From NCBI GenBank assembly GCA_001599595.1, contig BCHH01000002.1, positions 596,390 through 660,389 on the forward strand: a stretch of 64,000 nucleotides of DNA. Direction: 5' to 3'. The notes beneath the pieces were generated by a model. It saw only the letters and a list, made by a program, of their open reading frames with translations, was not told the origin of the DNA and did no database searches. This DNA comes from Beverwykella pulmonaria (taxonomy: Eukaryota > Ascomycota > Dothideomycetes > Pleosporales > Melanommataceae). Each line of letters begins with the position of its first letter. Within the stretch, counting starts at the first letter, position 1. The translations under genes and the position numbers were made by a program. This document shows positions 25,323 through 36,168 of this stretch, one piece after another.

Positions 25323-25785
25323 TCAGCATCAGCCCTCAACCACATTATTATCAGTCGAATCAGCAGTCGAATCATCAATCGAATTATCAATCACATCATC
25401 ATCAATCAGATCATCAATCACCAATCATATCATCAATTGAGTCATCAATATCCTTCACACATGGACGCCTCGTCAACCATCTCAACCATTTATCAACAAT
25501 CAACTTCAACACTACTTCTACTACAAAAAATGTCTTGTGTATTACATCTATTCTGTATTCAATTTCTCTACATTACTGTCACAAAATACCATCAACCTTC
25601 ACACAGATCGCGGAAAGCAAATATATTATCGATCATCCAATCTGGAACTGCACCAATAGTGGTTGATAGGCCTGCACAACGCGGAACACCGCACCTACGG
25701 CAGGACAGGCCCACGCATCTTGCAGCTCTGTCTGATAAAGGCAGGGGGTTGTTTTTGATCACATCAGCTTCAAGCGTTCAAAACC

Positions 25786-25795
25786 AAGGGGGGTG
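25786..25795 (+). other. Polypurine tract of the retrotransposon
   Basis: AAGGGGGGTG directly abuts the 3' LTR at 25796, the position where plus-strand priming occurs in LTR elements. Confidence 0.55.
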
Positions 25796-25950
25796 TGTAA
25801 GCAGGACACTATGTCACGTGGATATGCCACTGACTAATCACTCCGTCATATATATATCACCTGTACATATCTCACACATCACACACATATATACACACAC
25901 AGACATACAATACACATCTCCATACTCTCTCATCCGCCCTCCAGCTTACA
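25796..25950 (+). repeat. 3' LTR, family A
   Basis: 155 bp, identical to 23961-24115, followed by the CATCA target duplication at 25951-25955. Confidence 0.9.
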
Positions 25951-26077
25951 CATCAAGGACAAATTGCGCGCCAGCTCCGAGAACTAGTGTTGACTCTAAC
26001 ACACTTGAGACTGGAGAAATGTGATCGTTGAATAGTTCAACAAGTCGCTTTCGCACACTTTGACAACCTCCAATCTC

Positions 26078-26807
26078 CTTAGGTGCCTAGATACAACAAC
26101 ATCCAAGAGAATGAGCATGCAGACAAACTAGCAAAGGCAGGTCTAGGAAGAAAAGCAACAAATCCTCTTACCTCGCTAAGCTACCTAAAGAGAAAGGCAA
26201 AAGAAGATATCCTAGAAAAATGGAAGCTAAATTGGCAACATGCAAAGGAAGAAGAGAAAGGGCAATTGTGCAACAAACATGTCCAGAATACATCTAGACT
26301 CTCTGTTCAAATACAACAGCTTCCTGTCCCTAAAAAGACACAAGCAGCATACTACCCACTAAAGCGAGGAAAAAGCTTCTTTAAGCAATTTTCTAAGGCA
26401 ATTGGCAAAGATGACAAGGGAGAATGTTTTGACAACTGCAAAGCGCTGCAGACGCCTAATCACGTTCTCCTACACTGTAAACACTACAGAAAGGAAAGAG
26501 TAAAGGCAGCAAAGGTACTAAGCAACTCGCACACTTACGCTACCTAAGCTTTTTAATACTGCAAAGGGAAGGGAAACACTAGCAGGCTTCCTACAACAAA
26601 CAGAAATGTTACAGCAAGATGGCCGTTAACAGCAGGAGCTCTTTAACAGCCTACCACCACGACACAAACAACATAACAAAAATACAAAAAAAGAACCGGT
26701 GGAGGACAGGAGTAATAGGTTGTTTGTTTTTTCCTTTTCTTGTACACGTCGCAGTTGCAAGACTGTTGCTGTAGCTGCCTGCTTTAGAGTCCTAGCAAAG
26801 AGGGATT
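26078..26807 (+). mobile_element. 3' fragment of a LINE (Tad-like) retrotransposon
   Basis: The frame to 26547 begins inside an RNase H end (VPRYNNIQENEHADKLAKAG), typical of fungal Tad/I-type LINEs. It ends with a Cys/His cluster (GECFDNCKALQTPNHVLLHC). The reverse transcriptase and endonuclease are missing, so this is a 5'-truncated copy, as is common for LINEs. The following AT-rich DNA is probably its 3' tail, into which the family C LTR at 26808 has inserted. Confidence 0.65.
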
Positions 26808-27023
26808 TGTCACGAGTGAGAAGCGGAAGTCAACTGTCTGATGGATAGAGTGTGTATAAAGAGTGTGAAAGCCGTGAAGAGCTGACTGCTTGCACGGCAA
26901 CTATATATACCCATGAAGTGTAAACTAGCTAGGATAGGACATATAGTATGTCACGTGTCTCACGTGACAGATAGTAGAACACTTGATACACATGACATGG
27001 AAGAACACGTGATATACGTGACA
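26808..27023. repeat. Solo LTR, family C
   Basis: 216 bp from TGTCACGAG to CGTGACA, with flanks GGATT and AGATT (5-bp duplication, one mismatch). Strong similarity to 27650-27852. It is rich in CACGTG-type palindromes near its right end. Confidence 0.7.
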
Positions 27024-27142
27024 AGATTAGCAGAGTAAGCACAGTGCTTCATAGCCCAATGGGCTGCATAAGCATCATTGTATTAGTCTAGTAATAGATT
27101 TTATCAATGTAAATAATTTTTTTTGGAAAAAAAACTTCCAAT

Positions 27143-27280
27143 GTGACGGTGCTGCTCGCCAGCTCGACCACACATCACATGAACACGCGTCAGAGGTGAC
27201 GGTGACAGGCGCTCAGATCAACCACGCATCACAGGAACACGCCTCAGATGCGACGGTGGCGCACGCTCAGCTCAACCACG
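27143..27280. repeat. About 2.6 tandem units of ~54 bp
   Basis: Units begin GTGACGGTG or GCGACGGTGG and contain (A/C)TCACA(T/G)GAACACGC. The following promoter-like sequence (TATATAGG at about 27360, then a C/T-rich stretch) suggests part of an unidentified LTR or element end. Confidence 0.55.
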
Positions 27281-27649
27281 TCGGACGACGTGTGCGCGCC
27301 ACGCCATGCCACACTCTCAGGACATGCTCGGCCGGCCTGCGCCCGGACCGTACCCCACTGTATATAGGATCGTTCTCCCTGATTACCTCTCTTCTCTCTA
27401 TCTTAGTGTAGCTGAAATAGAGCCGACTTATTCTTTCGTTCCCTCACTGCATCTACGATAATGAAGACCGCACTCGTCATCACATCCAATTTCATTCATG
27501 TATCTTAAGTTCTTTCTTGTTATTACAATATATTCTGCGTTTGTAAGATATAACACTCACTCCTTCATTGAACATAGTGAGCAGATATTAACAGAGCACG
27601 TATCAAAATCTATTTTCGGTCTCCGAAAATATCCTTTGATAGCGTTCTG

Positions 27650-27852
27650 TGTCACGAGTAGAGGCGGAAGTCAACTGTCTGATGGAAAGTGTGTATAAAG
27701 AGTGAGAAAGCCGTGAAGAGCTGACTGCTCGAACGACTACTATATATACCCATGAAGGGTGAGCTAGCTAGAATAGGACATATGGTATGTCATGTGAGAC
27801 ACGTGACATACGAGATACACGTGACATAGTAGAACACGTGATATACGTGACA
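27650..27852. repeat. Solo LTR, family C
   Basis: 203 bp from TGTCACGAG to CGTGACA, flanked by an exact TTCTG duplication (27645-27649 and 27853-27857). It inserted immediately upstream of the prenyltransferase relic. Confidence 0.8.
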
Positions 27853-27869
27853 TTCTGCAAATGACTTCT

Positions 27870-28146
27870 CTTAGAGGACGCTTACAGCGGATATCAGACA
27901 CTCGATCGACGCCCTGCATTCGGTATGAAGATTGACGCTGAGTCTAGACGAGGTAACAGGGAATTGCGACTCTTTACCCTCCAAGACTCATCAACCGCCA
28001 AGATAATATACCACTTTGATATTCGCATTAGCACACCAAAGCCAACTTGCGAGGTTTACATTCCAGTGAAGTACTACGACCAGAATGACCAGAGGGTTGT
28101 CTCATGTATTTTACTGCGACGAAAACGCTGGCTGCCATCTGAGTAG
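27870..28146 (+). pseudogene. Relic of a DMATS-type aromatic prenyltransferase
   Basis: An open run ending at 28146 reads RRPAFGMKIDAESRRG and then IIYHFDIRI...CEVYIPVKYYDQND. This matches the late beta-strands of fungal dimethylallyl-tryptophan/tyrosine synthases, where a strand like YxHFxIRP is followed by KVYxPVRHY. Only about 90 residues remain. The 5' part is gone, with a solo LTR (27650-27852) immediately upstream. The family call rests on this short stretch. If right, it parallels the prenyltransferase of the sirodesmin cluster, in keeping with the neighbouring relics. Confidence 0.4.
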
Positions 28147-28742
28147 CTGTAGTAGAATTTCGTCTCCTTTGAGATTGGTCATTGGCAGTGTTCAAGGAAA
28201 CGCCTTGCAGGGCATTTGATATGAGATTAGCTTTTATTGCGGTTGAAAATTAGTATTGTGCGAGGCGATGCGAATGACGTCCCGCGGGGAGCTTAGGCAT
28301 CACCTATTTTTTAGCATGTAAGAATAAAAAATTATGAGAATATGGGAAGCAGTGATCATTTTCATAGTCTCCTTCAAGACACCTGATGTCTATTTGCTGC
28401 AATTGCAAGTATTCCCCATGCATAAAGTCTGTACCTACTCGTAGGCTCGATTCACGCCTTTTGCTCCGTTATTTAGTCTGGGATAAACTCCGTGAAGTCG
28501 ATACCAGCTACAGCTGTAACCTTTTCATTGGCGAAGGCAACGTTGGAAAGTTTATTAGGGTGCATGAAATATTGATCTCAGGGTCTCATTCGTTCTTCCA
28601 GAGTGCTCTACTTTTTTTGATCGCCAACATCATGATCCTCAAGGCACCCGCAATTTTAGGCTCTTCGCTTCTTTTAAGTATAAACCACCATTTCGCTTGC
28701 GCTCTAAGAGATATGCGTCAGTTCTCTAACAATATAGTATTT
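28147..28742. other. Intergenic, no recognised gene
   Basis: About 600 bp with no supported gene. The open frame from 28386 has no recognisable motif. Confidence 0.45.
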
Positions 28743-29030
28743 TTAGGCCACGAACACACCCAAGCCAGCGTTATGCATAGTTAGCCAGCTAGATACCTGT
28801 GCTCTCTCCCAAATCGTTCTCCATGAACACCTCTCTTCTATATCGTAATCTTCGGCTCTGTATCTGAAATATGCGTCGCATTCGAATACTGTTGGGCGGA
28901 GGTCATGGGTGGATTTTATGTCCTCAAGTGCAAACCCCATCTTCAATGGGTTGATCTGTGCAAACCATATGTCGGTCTGACAATTGGCTGCTTCAGTATG
29001 GTGGGGGATGCGGAGGAATTTGATGAGCAT
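28743..29030 (-). pseudogene. Unrecognised coding-like fragment
   Basis: A 95-codon frame with an ATG at 29030 and protein-like composition (DIWFAQINPLKMGFALEDI, then FECDAYFRYRAEDYDIEER). It is cut off at its start by a family A solo LTR 19 bp away (29050-29185). I do not recognise the family. Its position between prenyltransferase and methyltransferase relics suggests another remnant of the same cluster. It could also be a chance open frame. Confidence 0.3.
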
Positions 29031-29049
29031 CAGTGGTTAATGATGTTAT

Positions 29050-29185
29050 TGTAAGCAGGGTGTGGGTAAAAGCGTATCAAGATGTGTATTGTGTGTGTGT
29101 GATATGTACAGCTGGTATATATCTAACGGACTGATTAGTTAGTGGCATATATATTTACATGACTGTATGGTGTCCTGGTCGTACA
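29050..29185 (-). repeat. Solo LTR, family A, reverse orientation
   Basis: 136 bp from TGTAAGCAGG to GTCGTACA. It is flanked by an exact GTTAT duplication (29045-29049 and 29186-29190). The reverse strand matches the 155-bp LTR of the complete element. Confidence 0.8.
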
Positions 29186-29234
29186 GTTATTTCCGGTGGT
29201 AGGTATCGCTACGTTGCTACTACCAGTGACATGC

Positions 29235-29684
29235 TCACTGAAACAGAAGCAGCAGCGAGGTATTACTCTTCACCGCGTAGAGGATTAGTTTATCTGTTAG
29301 GAATTTTGGACGTTCCAGTGTAATAGTTCCCATAGTTGAGAAAATAAGGCAATCCAGCTTCATGTTTTTGTCAGTACCCGGCAAGCAACGTGGCCAAGAA
29401 TGAGAAAATGGTGGTCCCAGTCCGCAACATTCAATTGCAACAACGATGCTCTCATAACAGTAATTAAACAAAATCTACTGATTTAGTTAATTTTCACAAA
29501 AGCATTAAAGATGACATACTAGTCTAGTTAGGCATAGCCAATTGTCAAGAAAAAGCCATTGCTTCTTCATAACATGGATTCGGAAGCATATGATCACAGT
29601 GATTGAGACAAGAACTGATAATACAGCCAGAACATTGATTAACGTCCTTTGCCGATTGGTATTGATATCAAGTGCAGCCACCAT
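29235..29684 (-). pseudogene. N-terminal fragment of a fungal rhodopsin-domain membrane protein
   Basis: The ATG at 29684 opens MVAALDINTN. A transmembrane helix follows (LINVLAVLSVLVSITVIICFR) and the loop motif KKQWLFLDNWL, as in the N-terminus of fungal PTH11/SAT-type rhodopsin-domain proteins. Exon 1 (29684-29520) joins in frame to 29474-29235 across a 45-bp intron (GTATGT...GTAG). The product stops after about 134 residues, whereas the family needs seven helices. It is therefore truncated. An intact relative of the family is at 43514-44972. Confidence 0.4.
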
Positions 29685-30016
29685 CGTGAATTGAAGCCGC
29701 CTTGGAGTACCTAGAGGTTGTATCAAATGGCAACTTGTGCCAGACTGACCGAAAATGGTTGGTTCTATATATCACGTGGTTGATGCCAAGTCCCGACACG
29801 GGCCTTGGTGCCTCAGGGCAGAACCTTCTCGTCCTCCTCCACCTCGTCCATCTCTCCTCAGCTATCATCAACAGCCTCATTGTACGCTCAATAGGCTAAT
29901 ATGGCTCGATTTGTATCCCCACCCACCGTCCCAACAAGTTCGACACGAACTCAAGCTACTTGCGTTGTTTTTTGTATTTATTTGATTCTTTGCTTTCTGT
30001 ATATAGTCCGAGGCCG

Positions 30017-30071
30017 NGTGGCCAGCTCCCTCTCAGAGTACTACGTACTACNTACTCTCCAACCCTCGGAN
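30017..30071. other. Three isolated ambiguous bases (N)
   Basis: Single N bases at 30017, 30052 and 30071 mark low-confidence consensus in the assembly, here within repeat-like DNA. Reading frames across this stretch should not be trusted. Confidence 0.95.
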
Positions 30072-30238
30072 GGTATCTCATCGCTCGCACGTGACTGGGC
30101 CACGAGGGCTCTCACACGAGACTCGACTTCGGGAGCTGCCCCTGAGCTTACGCCCCCAAATCAAGCGTTACAAACAAGATAAAACACCTACTTCCCTGAT
30201 GATGATACGTGAAGAGATAGAAGACACTAGCATTCTTC

Positions 30239-30543
30239 TGTCAGATTGTAGCACTATTTCGGCTACAAGAATAATATGGTCACGTTGTGAGATCAAATAA
30301 TGATGAGTATTGATGAATTGATTGATTGATTGTCGTGTTGCGTCCCAGCCATCGTGTTCTCGGCTGGGTTTTATTTCTCGCTTAACCCCATGCGCTTAGT
30401 CCTATTTCGTTGATCCGTTGCAGGCCCATTTAAGCACATTGCGCCCAATACCACGACTAATACCCGTCCATCTGATGCTTTGTCTACTTGGGGGTTATGG
30501 AAATACTATTTCCTAAACCCCCATACAGTCCTTACATCTGACA
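30239..30543. repeat. Solo LTR, family B
   Basis: 305 bp beginning TGTCAGAT and ending ATCTGACA. It is flanked by an exact TCTTC duplication (30234-30238 and 30544-30548). A second copy of the same length lies at 40840-41144. Confidence 0.88.
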
Positions 30544-30851
30544 TCTTCTCTATTCACTACACACATTTTAGCTAAGAACTTTAGAAGGTGATACTACGCC
30601 AACATAAACTGCGTGGCGTGCGGTGATTTACAAACTCTTTTAGAACCAATAGTTATCCTCAGGTGTCGCGACATTGGGTCGGCAGATATTATGGGCCTTA
30701 TGGATGCTCGGTACTTATATCATTCGTCAACCAGAAGGAACAACAGGAGTTAAAGCTGTAAGTATGCGGCACCGGAACACAATTTTATGTCGGTGCAGCT
30801 TTATCCCGAGCCGTGTCGCTGCAATGCGGAAGTGGAGTCAGGAGATTCACC

Positions 30852-31760
30852 ATGAGCGAAATTCAAGAAGCCTACATTGGTTCTAAAAGACAGAGGCATG
30901 GGCCGAGTTCCATCGCTACCGAGTACAACATGTTCTGCACAAGTTGGAATTCGATGGCTCTATGATCACAGCTCCTCTTTCCAAGGACCAACCAATCAAG
31001 GTTTTGGACCCAGCAACTGGGAAGGGGTATGGATGATCGAGGAAGCGGAAGCATACCTCAACACTACTTTCCTAGGTACCGATATTGGAATGGCTGGTTT
31101 CGACGAGTACAATAACATTCTCGATCGAATATCATTCCCCTAATAATCTGTACTCGATGCATGGTCAAAGGCTGACAAAAATGCATACGACTTGGTACAT
31201 CAACGATATGGTCTCACCAAAGTGCCCACCGGAACGTGCGAAGATGTTGTCAAGAATCTACTCGAGCACGTTAAACCTTGTGATTACATCCAGTTTGTCG
31301 ATGATGATTTCCTGGGGGTCGAGAGGGGCGGAGGATACGAAGGCATGACGGTAATGACGGATTTTATGAGCTAGTTCTTTGAGCAAGGGAGCATGAACCC
31401 CTCTTCAGGGCCAAAGCTGGAATTGTGGCTGAAAGCTGCTGGTGCGGACCAGGCCGATGTCTTTCGGTATGGGAAATATTACGGGAAGTAAAGAACTTAC
31501 GAGCTTTCCTCCTGGAATATCCTCACCCCAGTTGATAACTTTAGTTTCGTCTGCGCAAGTATGTCACGCACTTTATTCTTAATATATCTATATTAGCAGA
31601 AGCTAACCTCATAAACCTTGTAGAAATACCAGGTTTCTGGTATACGAAGGATCAATTTCACAAACTTGCAGTTGACATAAAGAACGAGTTGAATGAATAT
31701 GGGAATAGCTGGAAGTCTTGGATTGTCACTGGAAGGCGACCTTTAGAAAAATCAGGATAA
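30852..31760 (+). pseudogene. Decayed LaeA/GliN-like SAM methyltransferase
   Basis: Fragments in more than one frame read in order as a class I methyltransferase. First comes FHRYRVQHVLHKLEFDG. A SAM-motif-like VLDPATGKG and MIEEAEAYLNTTFLGTDIG follow, after a frame change near 31030. Then come LLEHVKPCDYIQFVDDDF and the C-terminal FWYTKDQFHKLAVDIKNEL up to a TAA at 31758. In-frame stops and shifted frames make a functional product unlikely. The type resembles the LaeA-like or N-methyltransferases of fungal secondary-metabolite clusters. It lies next to a P450 gene. The exact start is uncertain; the ATG at 30852 is only a candidate. Confidence 0.55.
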
Positions 31761-31900
31761 ACGGTAGTTGTAGTGTGTTTGAACCACCGTGATTATAACT
31801 AAACTCCTCGCTGTCTCTTAAGTGCACCCTCACACCCTGGTATACGATTCAATGACGAATCGTATTCTCTATATACCTGTGCTCCTCTACTAACTGCGTT

Positions 31901-33624
31901 TTATTCCACTCTACTTTTTAAAGTAATTTCTAGTTTCTTCGCTGGAAGGAAAAATCCCTCCATGGTCCCGCTGGACGGGCTTGGTGGAGGCTCTTTGGCC
32001 CATTTGATATCGTATTCATGGATCAGGCGTCCCATTATCAACTTGACCACTTTTATTGCAAAAAACCTACCAGGACATGACTGCTTTCCATAGCCAAATG
32101 GAAGATACTTCTCGTCCGGCGCGTCTGCTTTCAGTCTCCCAACATCCTTGAGCGTTCCATCAAGTTCGCACGTGCAAGGACCAGAACCGGAAAATCGAAA
32201 GGGGATAAATTCGTTAGGCTCATTGTAGTTTGTAGGGTCGCGATGGATAGATTGGGCAGGAAAGGCTATTCTGGTTCGTGGTTTGAGAACGAATTCATCG
32301 TGAAGCGTGATCGTTTGTTGAGCTAGGCGAAGCGATACGACTAGAAAACGGTTATTAAGCGCCCACGGGCTTAGAACGATGATACTGACTCGCTGATGGG
32401 ATGTGAACCCGAAGCACTTCTCTGATGAAGCTGTCGAGCAGGTGGAGATGATTCAAGGTATGCTTGCTATCCCACGGTCCGTACTTAGCAAGCACATCTT
32501 TGATCTCGGCGCGAATAGGCACGATAATCTCTAGCATTTGGAGCATCTGCCAAAGACAGTTGTGCACCAAAGCGATAGTAGAGCCGGTACTTGCGAAGTG
32601 TAGATGCAAGATGCGAATCGAATGCCTGAAGGAATCGAATTCTTTCGGGTTAGCTGGTGGCATCTCCACCATCAATTGAATAGTATCGAGATGACGCTTA
32701 GCATTGGGATTGCCTCTCTGCGCCATGCGCTCTTCGATGACTGGAATGATGAATTTGCGCATCGCGCGCCGGATCTGAAATCGATAGGGAATACTGAATA
32801 CCCAGTAAAATGGCTTTCGGAATGGCCCCAATGGTAGAAAATTCCACAGGGCTCCAAAAATGACGTGGGACATGTTGAGTCTTTCGGTAGCGGCGCAATA
32901 TTCCGAATTTCGGCAAAGATTTGGGCCTACTAGGATACGATTTGAGATGCAGTGCACGAGTTTCGATGATAGAACCATTGCACCAAATTTTTTCCAGTCT
33001 TTAAGCTCCCCAAGTTCCTTTGAGAACACGAAGTTGGCTTCATCGTTGAGCAGCGGTATCGTGTCAGCTCAAAGTATGTTAGTATGAATAGATTATATAG
33101 GGCCGCATATTTACGAACCAAGCTCTGAGTTCAGATGCTTCGATATAACATCAATTTCCATTGTATTGGCGATAGGTACATCACCAACCGATGCCTCCAT
33201 GTTGAGCGCATCGCTGAGCGCCTTCGCGAGGTTGAGAGCATGTCGATCCGTTGTTCGCAGATCGCGCAGGTACTTTGGAGGCATAATGAGGAACCTCAAG
33301 CCCCAGTAAGTGATGTACCAGGGCTTTCCTTCCTTGCTGTACTATGTCGGCTGTTAGACAACGGAGCGCAGTCTCAGAGTCTCTCTTTCATACCTTCTCG
33401 TACCCTATACGCTCGTATTCATCCAGCCTCCATCGGTCGGCCGTGGTCCATTTCAGCCACGGTTTCAGAAGACCTTGACCTAGATATGGATACTGGCGAT
33501 CGATCGGCGCTCCATCACCTCCGTAGATGGCAATAGTAGCACAAGTGAGGAATGAAATGAGGATAATTTGCACCCAATGCTCGCGCATGGCCTCTAGGGC
33601 GGCGTTGAAGTCTGGTATGCCCAT
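31901..33624 (-). CDS. Cytochrome P450 monooxygenase
   Basis: Predicted 523-aa microsomal P450. Exons are 33624-33394, 33341-33119, 33067-32390 and 32340-31901. The introns are 49-52 bp, and the joined frame is open. An N-terminal membrane anchor (about 18-38, WVQIILISFLTCATIAIYGG) precedes the catalytic domain. The helix-I region reads HFASTGSTIALVHN rather than the canonical AGxxT. This is common in fungal P450s of secondary-metabolite clusters. The helix-K ExxR is E368-R371 (REVLR), and the haem loop is FGYGKQSCPG (459-468) with Cys466 as ligand. The last intron uses a GTCAGT donor, chosen to keep the frame. It sits between a methyltransferase relic and a dipeptidase relic and appears intact. 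The substrate is unknown; context suggests a diketopiperazine-type metabolite. Confidence 0.87.
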
Positions 33625-34116
33625 TTCAGTTGCATTTGCCTAGAGATTGAAGATGAGAAGACGATTTTTGGGTGTGAAGGGGACTTTGCGGCATGGCCTT
33701 CTTCTCCGCATGGCCGGTTCCTATCCGTGCGGTTGCGTAACACATGGTCGGGGAGAAATGGCTGATCCCGCCGACTGCCCAATCAAACCGCTCTCGGGCT
33801 CTCGGACCAACATGAATGGCAGAGTAGTACATGATGAGGTGGTAGGGTAAGATATATCTGGTCAAAAATAGATTGCAGAACCTTTGATACTCACATTATT
33901 TTGCAAAGAAAATACCATCCATCACTGAGTGCCCGAGAAAGTCGGACGACGACACATACGCAGGGTCACAGAGACCAATATAATTTTTAGCAGCTTTCAT
34001 AATAATTAAGTTGAAGCGGAGTCCCACTTCTCAATGTTCTGCATCCGGCCATTGATTCCCACACCACTCCAACAATTCAGGCGTCCAGAGCGGTCTCACA
34101 TCATCTTCTAGAAAAT
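33625..34116. other. Intergenic, P450 promoter side
   Basis: About 490 bp upstream of the P450 start and downstream of the dipeptidase relic. Nothing else was recognised. Confidence 0.5.
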
Positions 34117-35435
34117 TTACCCATGGGTCTGTTTTAACCTTTCCCCCACCTCCTCAACTTCTTCAAACACCCTAAGAATATTCTTCCCTATTATCGCCTC
34201 GACATCCAAGGGATCAATGCATCTCTTCAGCATTTCCGTCACTAAAACGGGAAACGTCGATACGCCCTCCAAGCCGGTAACCATGCTGGGCATTCCATCA
34301 TAATCCGATCCAATCCCGATGTGAGAGTATCCCACCAGAGATCCAATATAAATGATGCAATTGATGATGTGAGACACTGTCGCCACATTTTGCTGGTGGA
34401 CTGTGAGTACAGGAATGAGGGGTATCATTACAAGCCCACGGTTCTCTTTTATGATATTTAGAGCCGTATCGGTAACATCCCTAACATGTAGTACGATGGA
34501 GTGGCTACATGACCTTGAATCAGGTAGAGGAAGGAATATAGGGTGAGACGATAACCACGAGGAATGTGTCAAGACAACAGGGGCGATTGAGTGATCTAAA
34601 TCGTCCAGCATAGTTAGCTCGTCTACATGAGAAATGTCGCTAATCCTAGTAGCTTAAGTGCTGGTCATCACACGATCTGGGAACATAGACGCACATTCCA
34701 AGTCAATTCATCTCTCGAAACATGTCTCTCCCGCTCCTCGACAGTCCCGTTTGATTAGTAGATGATGTTGTTTTAAGTCAGCTATTTTACCCTTCCAGAT
34801 AGAGCGTAACCTACGGCCGAGTCAGCATATTTATTGCTCTTGTTATGAGTAAGAGTCGCACAGCGAACGCCAAGAGGGTTGTAATTCCTAAGCACACTGG
34901 TACTATTTCCAATCTAATGAAATCCTTCGATGAATAGAATGACCGCAATTTTTCCGGAATCAAATTTGCCTACCACATCCTTGGCCCTATGTACCATTTT
35001 CAGCCAGTTATCATATTTGTCTACAAGACGATGTCGAACTCTTGAAGTGTGTCTCGCAGTGGCTCGAAGTGTGCTTCATCAGAGAAGTCGTTCTTATCTT
35101 TTGGACTAGATTACATCAGCCCTTCAAACATCACATACCGTTGGAGGTGCCTTACCAATCGACATACGCACTCATGGAAACCACCCAACGGACCTGCTAG
35201 CAGTCTTCGTATATCTACTTGGCTGATCAGTGTGTTCGTCTCCTTGTATCTTCGGTCCATTCTATCTTGATTATATATCAGAAGCGTCCTTTGAGTGTGA
35301 CCTTTAGCATACAAACTTGTTGTTATGATAGCCTCGTCTTGTATTGGCCCAGTCGTTATGTCCATCTTGGAACTGTTAGCTGGTACGCACTAACCCAAGA
35401 CAACGTGTTGTACCTATCAGTGGAACACGACTCAT
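34117..35435 (-). pseudogene. Broken M19 (renal-type) membrane dipeptidase
   Basis: The start at 35435 reads MSRVPLI. Across a short intron it continues as the family's metal-binding DGHNDW. Later pieces in changing frames read [49 protein letters not shown] and [15 protein letters not shown]. The C-terminal frame (34611-34117) has PVVLTHSSWLSSHP, the hallmark HIGIGSDYDGMPSM, and IIGKNILRVFEEVEEVGERL. The pieces are collinear with an M19 dipeptidase. I could not join them without stops or frameshifts, so the gene looks dead. Dipeptidases of this type (GliJ/SirJ) trim a glutathione-derived moiety in epipolythiodioxopiperazine synthesis. That link here comes from the neighbours and is an inference. 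Confidence 0.7.
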
Positions 35436-35853
35436 GATATCAATGGCTTTCTGATCAAGTGAATCTGTCGGCCGGTTGGACCATGATGAGTCACATGATG
35501 AGTCACCTCGATGTTTGTTTATGTGACTCGCTTCTATATTTTGATATCACTACCTTGGCAGGTTCCTACCGTGCCTGGTAAGACTATCGATATTTCTTCG
35601 GTATCTCCTCTGTATAACCAATACGACGATCATCACTTTTTGAATCTACTTCGTCACATCACGACAGAATCTATGGCTATCGCTGAATAGGAAGAATCAG
35701 GAAGAAGCTAAATCTTTGACAGCACTTTGGTATTAAAGTAATCATTCTCCAGGACATAAATTACGAGATATCGCCGAATCTGCAACAGCTTCAAAAGAAA
35801 ATATCATTTCTTGTAGTTCCATTACGAAATATGGGCCTAATTAGACTTGGTGT

Positions 35854-36168
35854 TTATATCCGACCATCTCCTTTACCATATAAAATAGCAAAGCACAAGT
35901 CATGCTGGCACCACATGAGATATAGAAGAATCTCAAATAAAATAAGACACCATCCAGGAACGTAACCGGTCTCGTTTGTAGATTTGCGAGTGCCCTTGAC
36001 CACAATCCATGTTGCCGGTTCCCGAATTTTGTGGAAAAGCCATTGGCCAATATTCCATCTCAGATGATTAGACGGCGTTCGCAAGTTGAGAAACACTGAA
36101 GCACACAAATTCGAACCATATGCAAAGTACCAATTTTTAGAAAGGGATTCCACTGGAGGAAGGTTCAT
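35854..36168 (-). pseudogene. Relic of a gamma-glutamylcyclotransferase-like protein
   Basis: The ATG at 36168 is followed by NWYFAYGSNL, the signature glycine-rich start of the gamma-glutamylcyclotransferase fold, and later TGYVPGWCLILFEI, matching the second core strand. The intervening sequence is out of register between frames, and the C-terminal half is missing. The frame ends at about 105 codons. In the gliotoxin cluster the gene of this type (gliK) lies next to the MFS exporter gliA. Here the relic is also the immediate neighbour of an MFS gene (start 36581). Confidence 0.55.

Larger units (their letters stand above)
23961..25950 (+). mobile_element. Complete gag-only copia-like LTR retrotransposon
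   Basis: A 1,990-bp element bounded by two direct 155-bp repeats (23961-24115 and 25796-25950) that are identical base for base as read here. Each begins TGTAAGC and ends GCTTACA (TG...CA). The element is flanked by the 5-bp duplication CATCA on both sides. Inside are a primer-binding site directly after the 5' LTR, a gag frame (24222-25322) and a purine-rich tract just before the 3' LTR. No protease, integrase, reverse transcriptase or RNase H was recognised in the remaining ~470 bp, so the element must depend on another element's enzymes. Identical LTRs imply a very recent insertion. Solo LTRs of the same family (family A) occur elsewhere in the window. Confidence 0.9.

Noticed and set aside
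23961..25950. Flanking 155-bp repeats first considered as MITEs with GTAAG/CTTAC ends
   Set aside because: TG...CA ends, an exact CATCA duplication around the pair, an adjacent primer site and a gag frame between them fit LTRs much better.
30080..30200. Faint similarity to the end of repeat D (CCCCCAA(A)T(A)CAAGCGTT stretch)
   Set aside because: Only a short stretch aligns, close to ambiguous bases; not enough to call a third copy.
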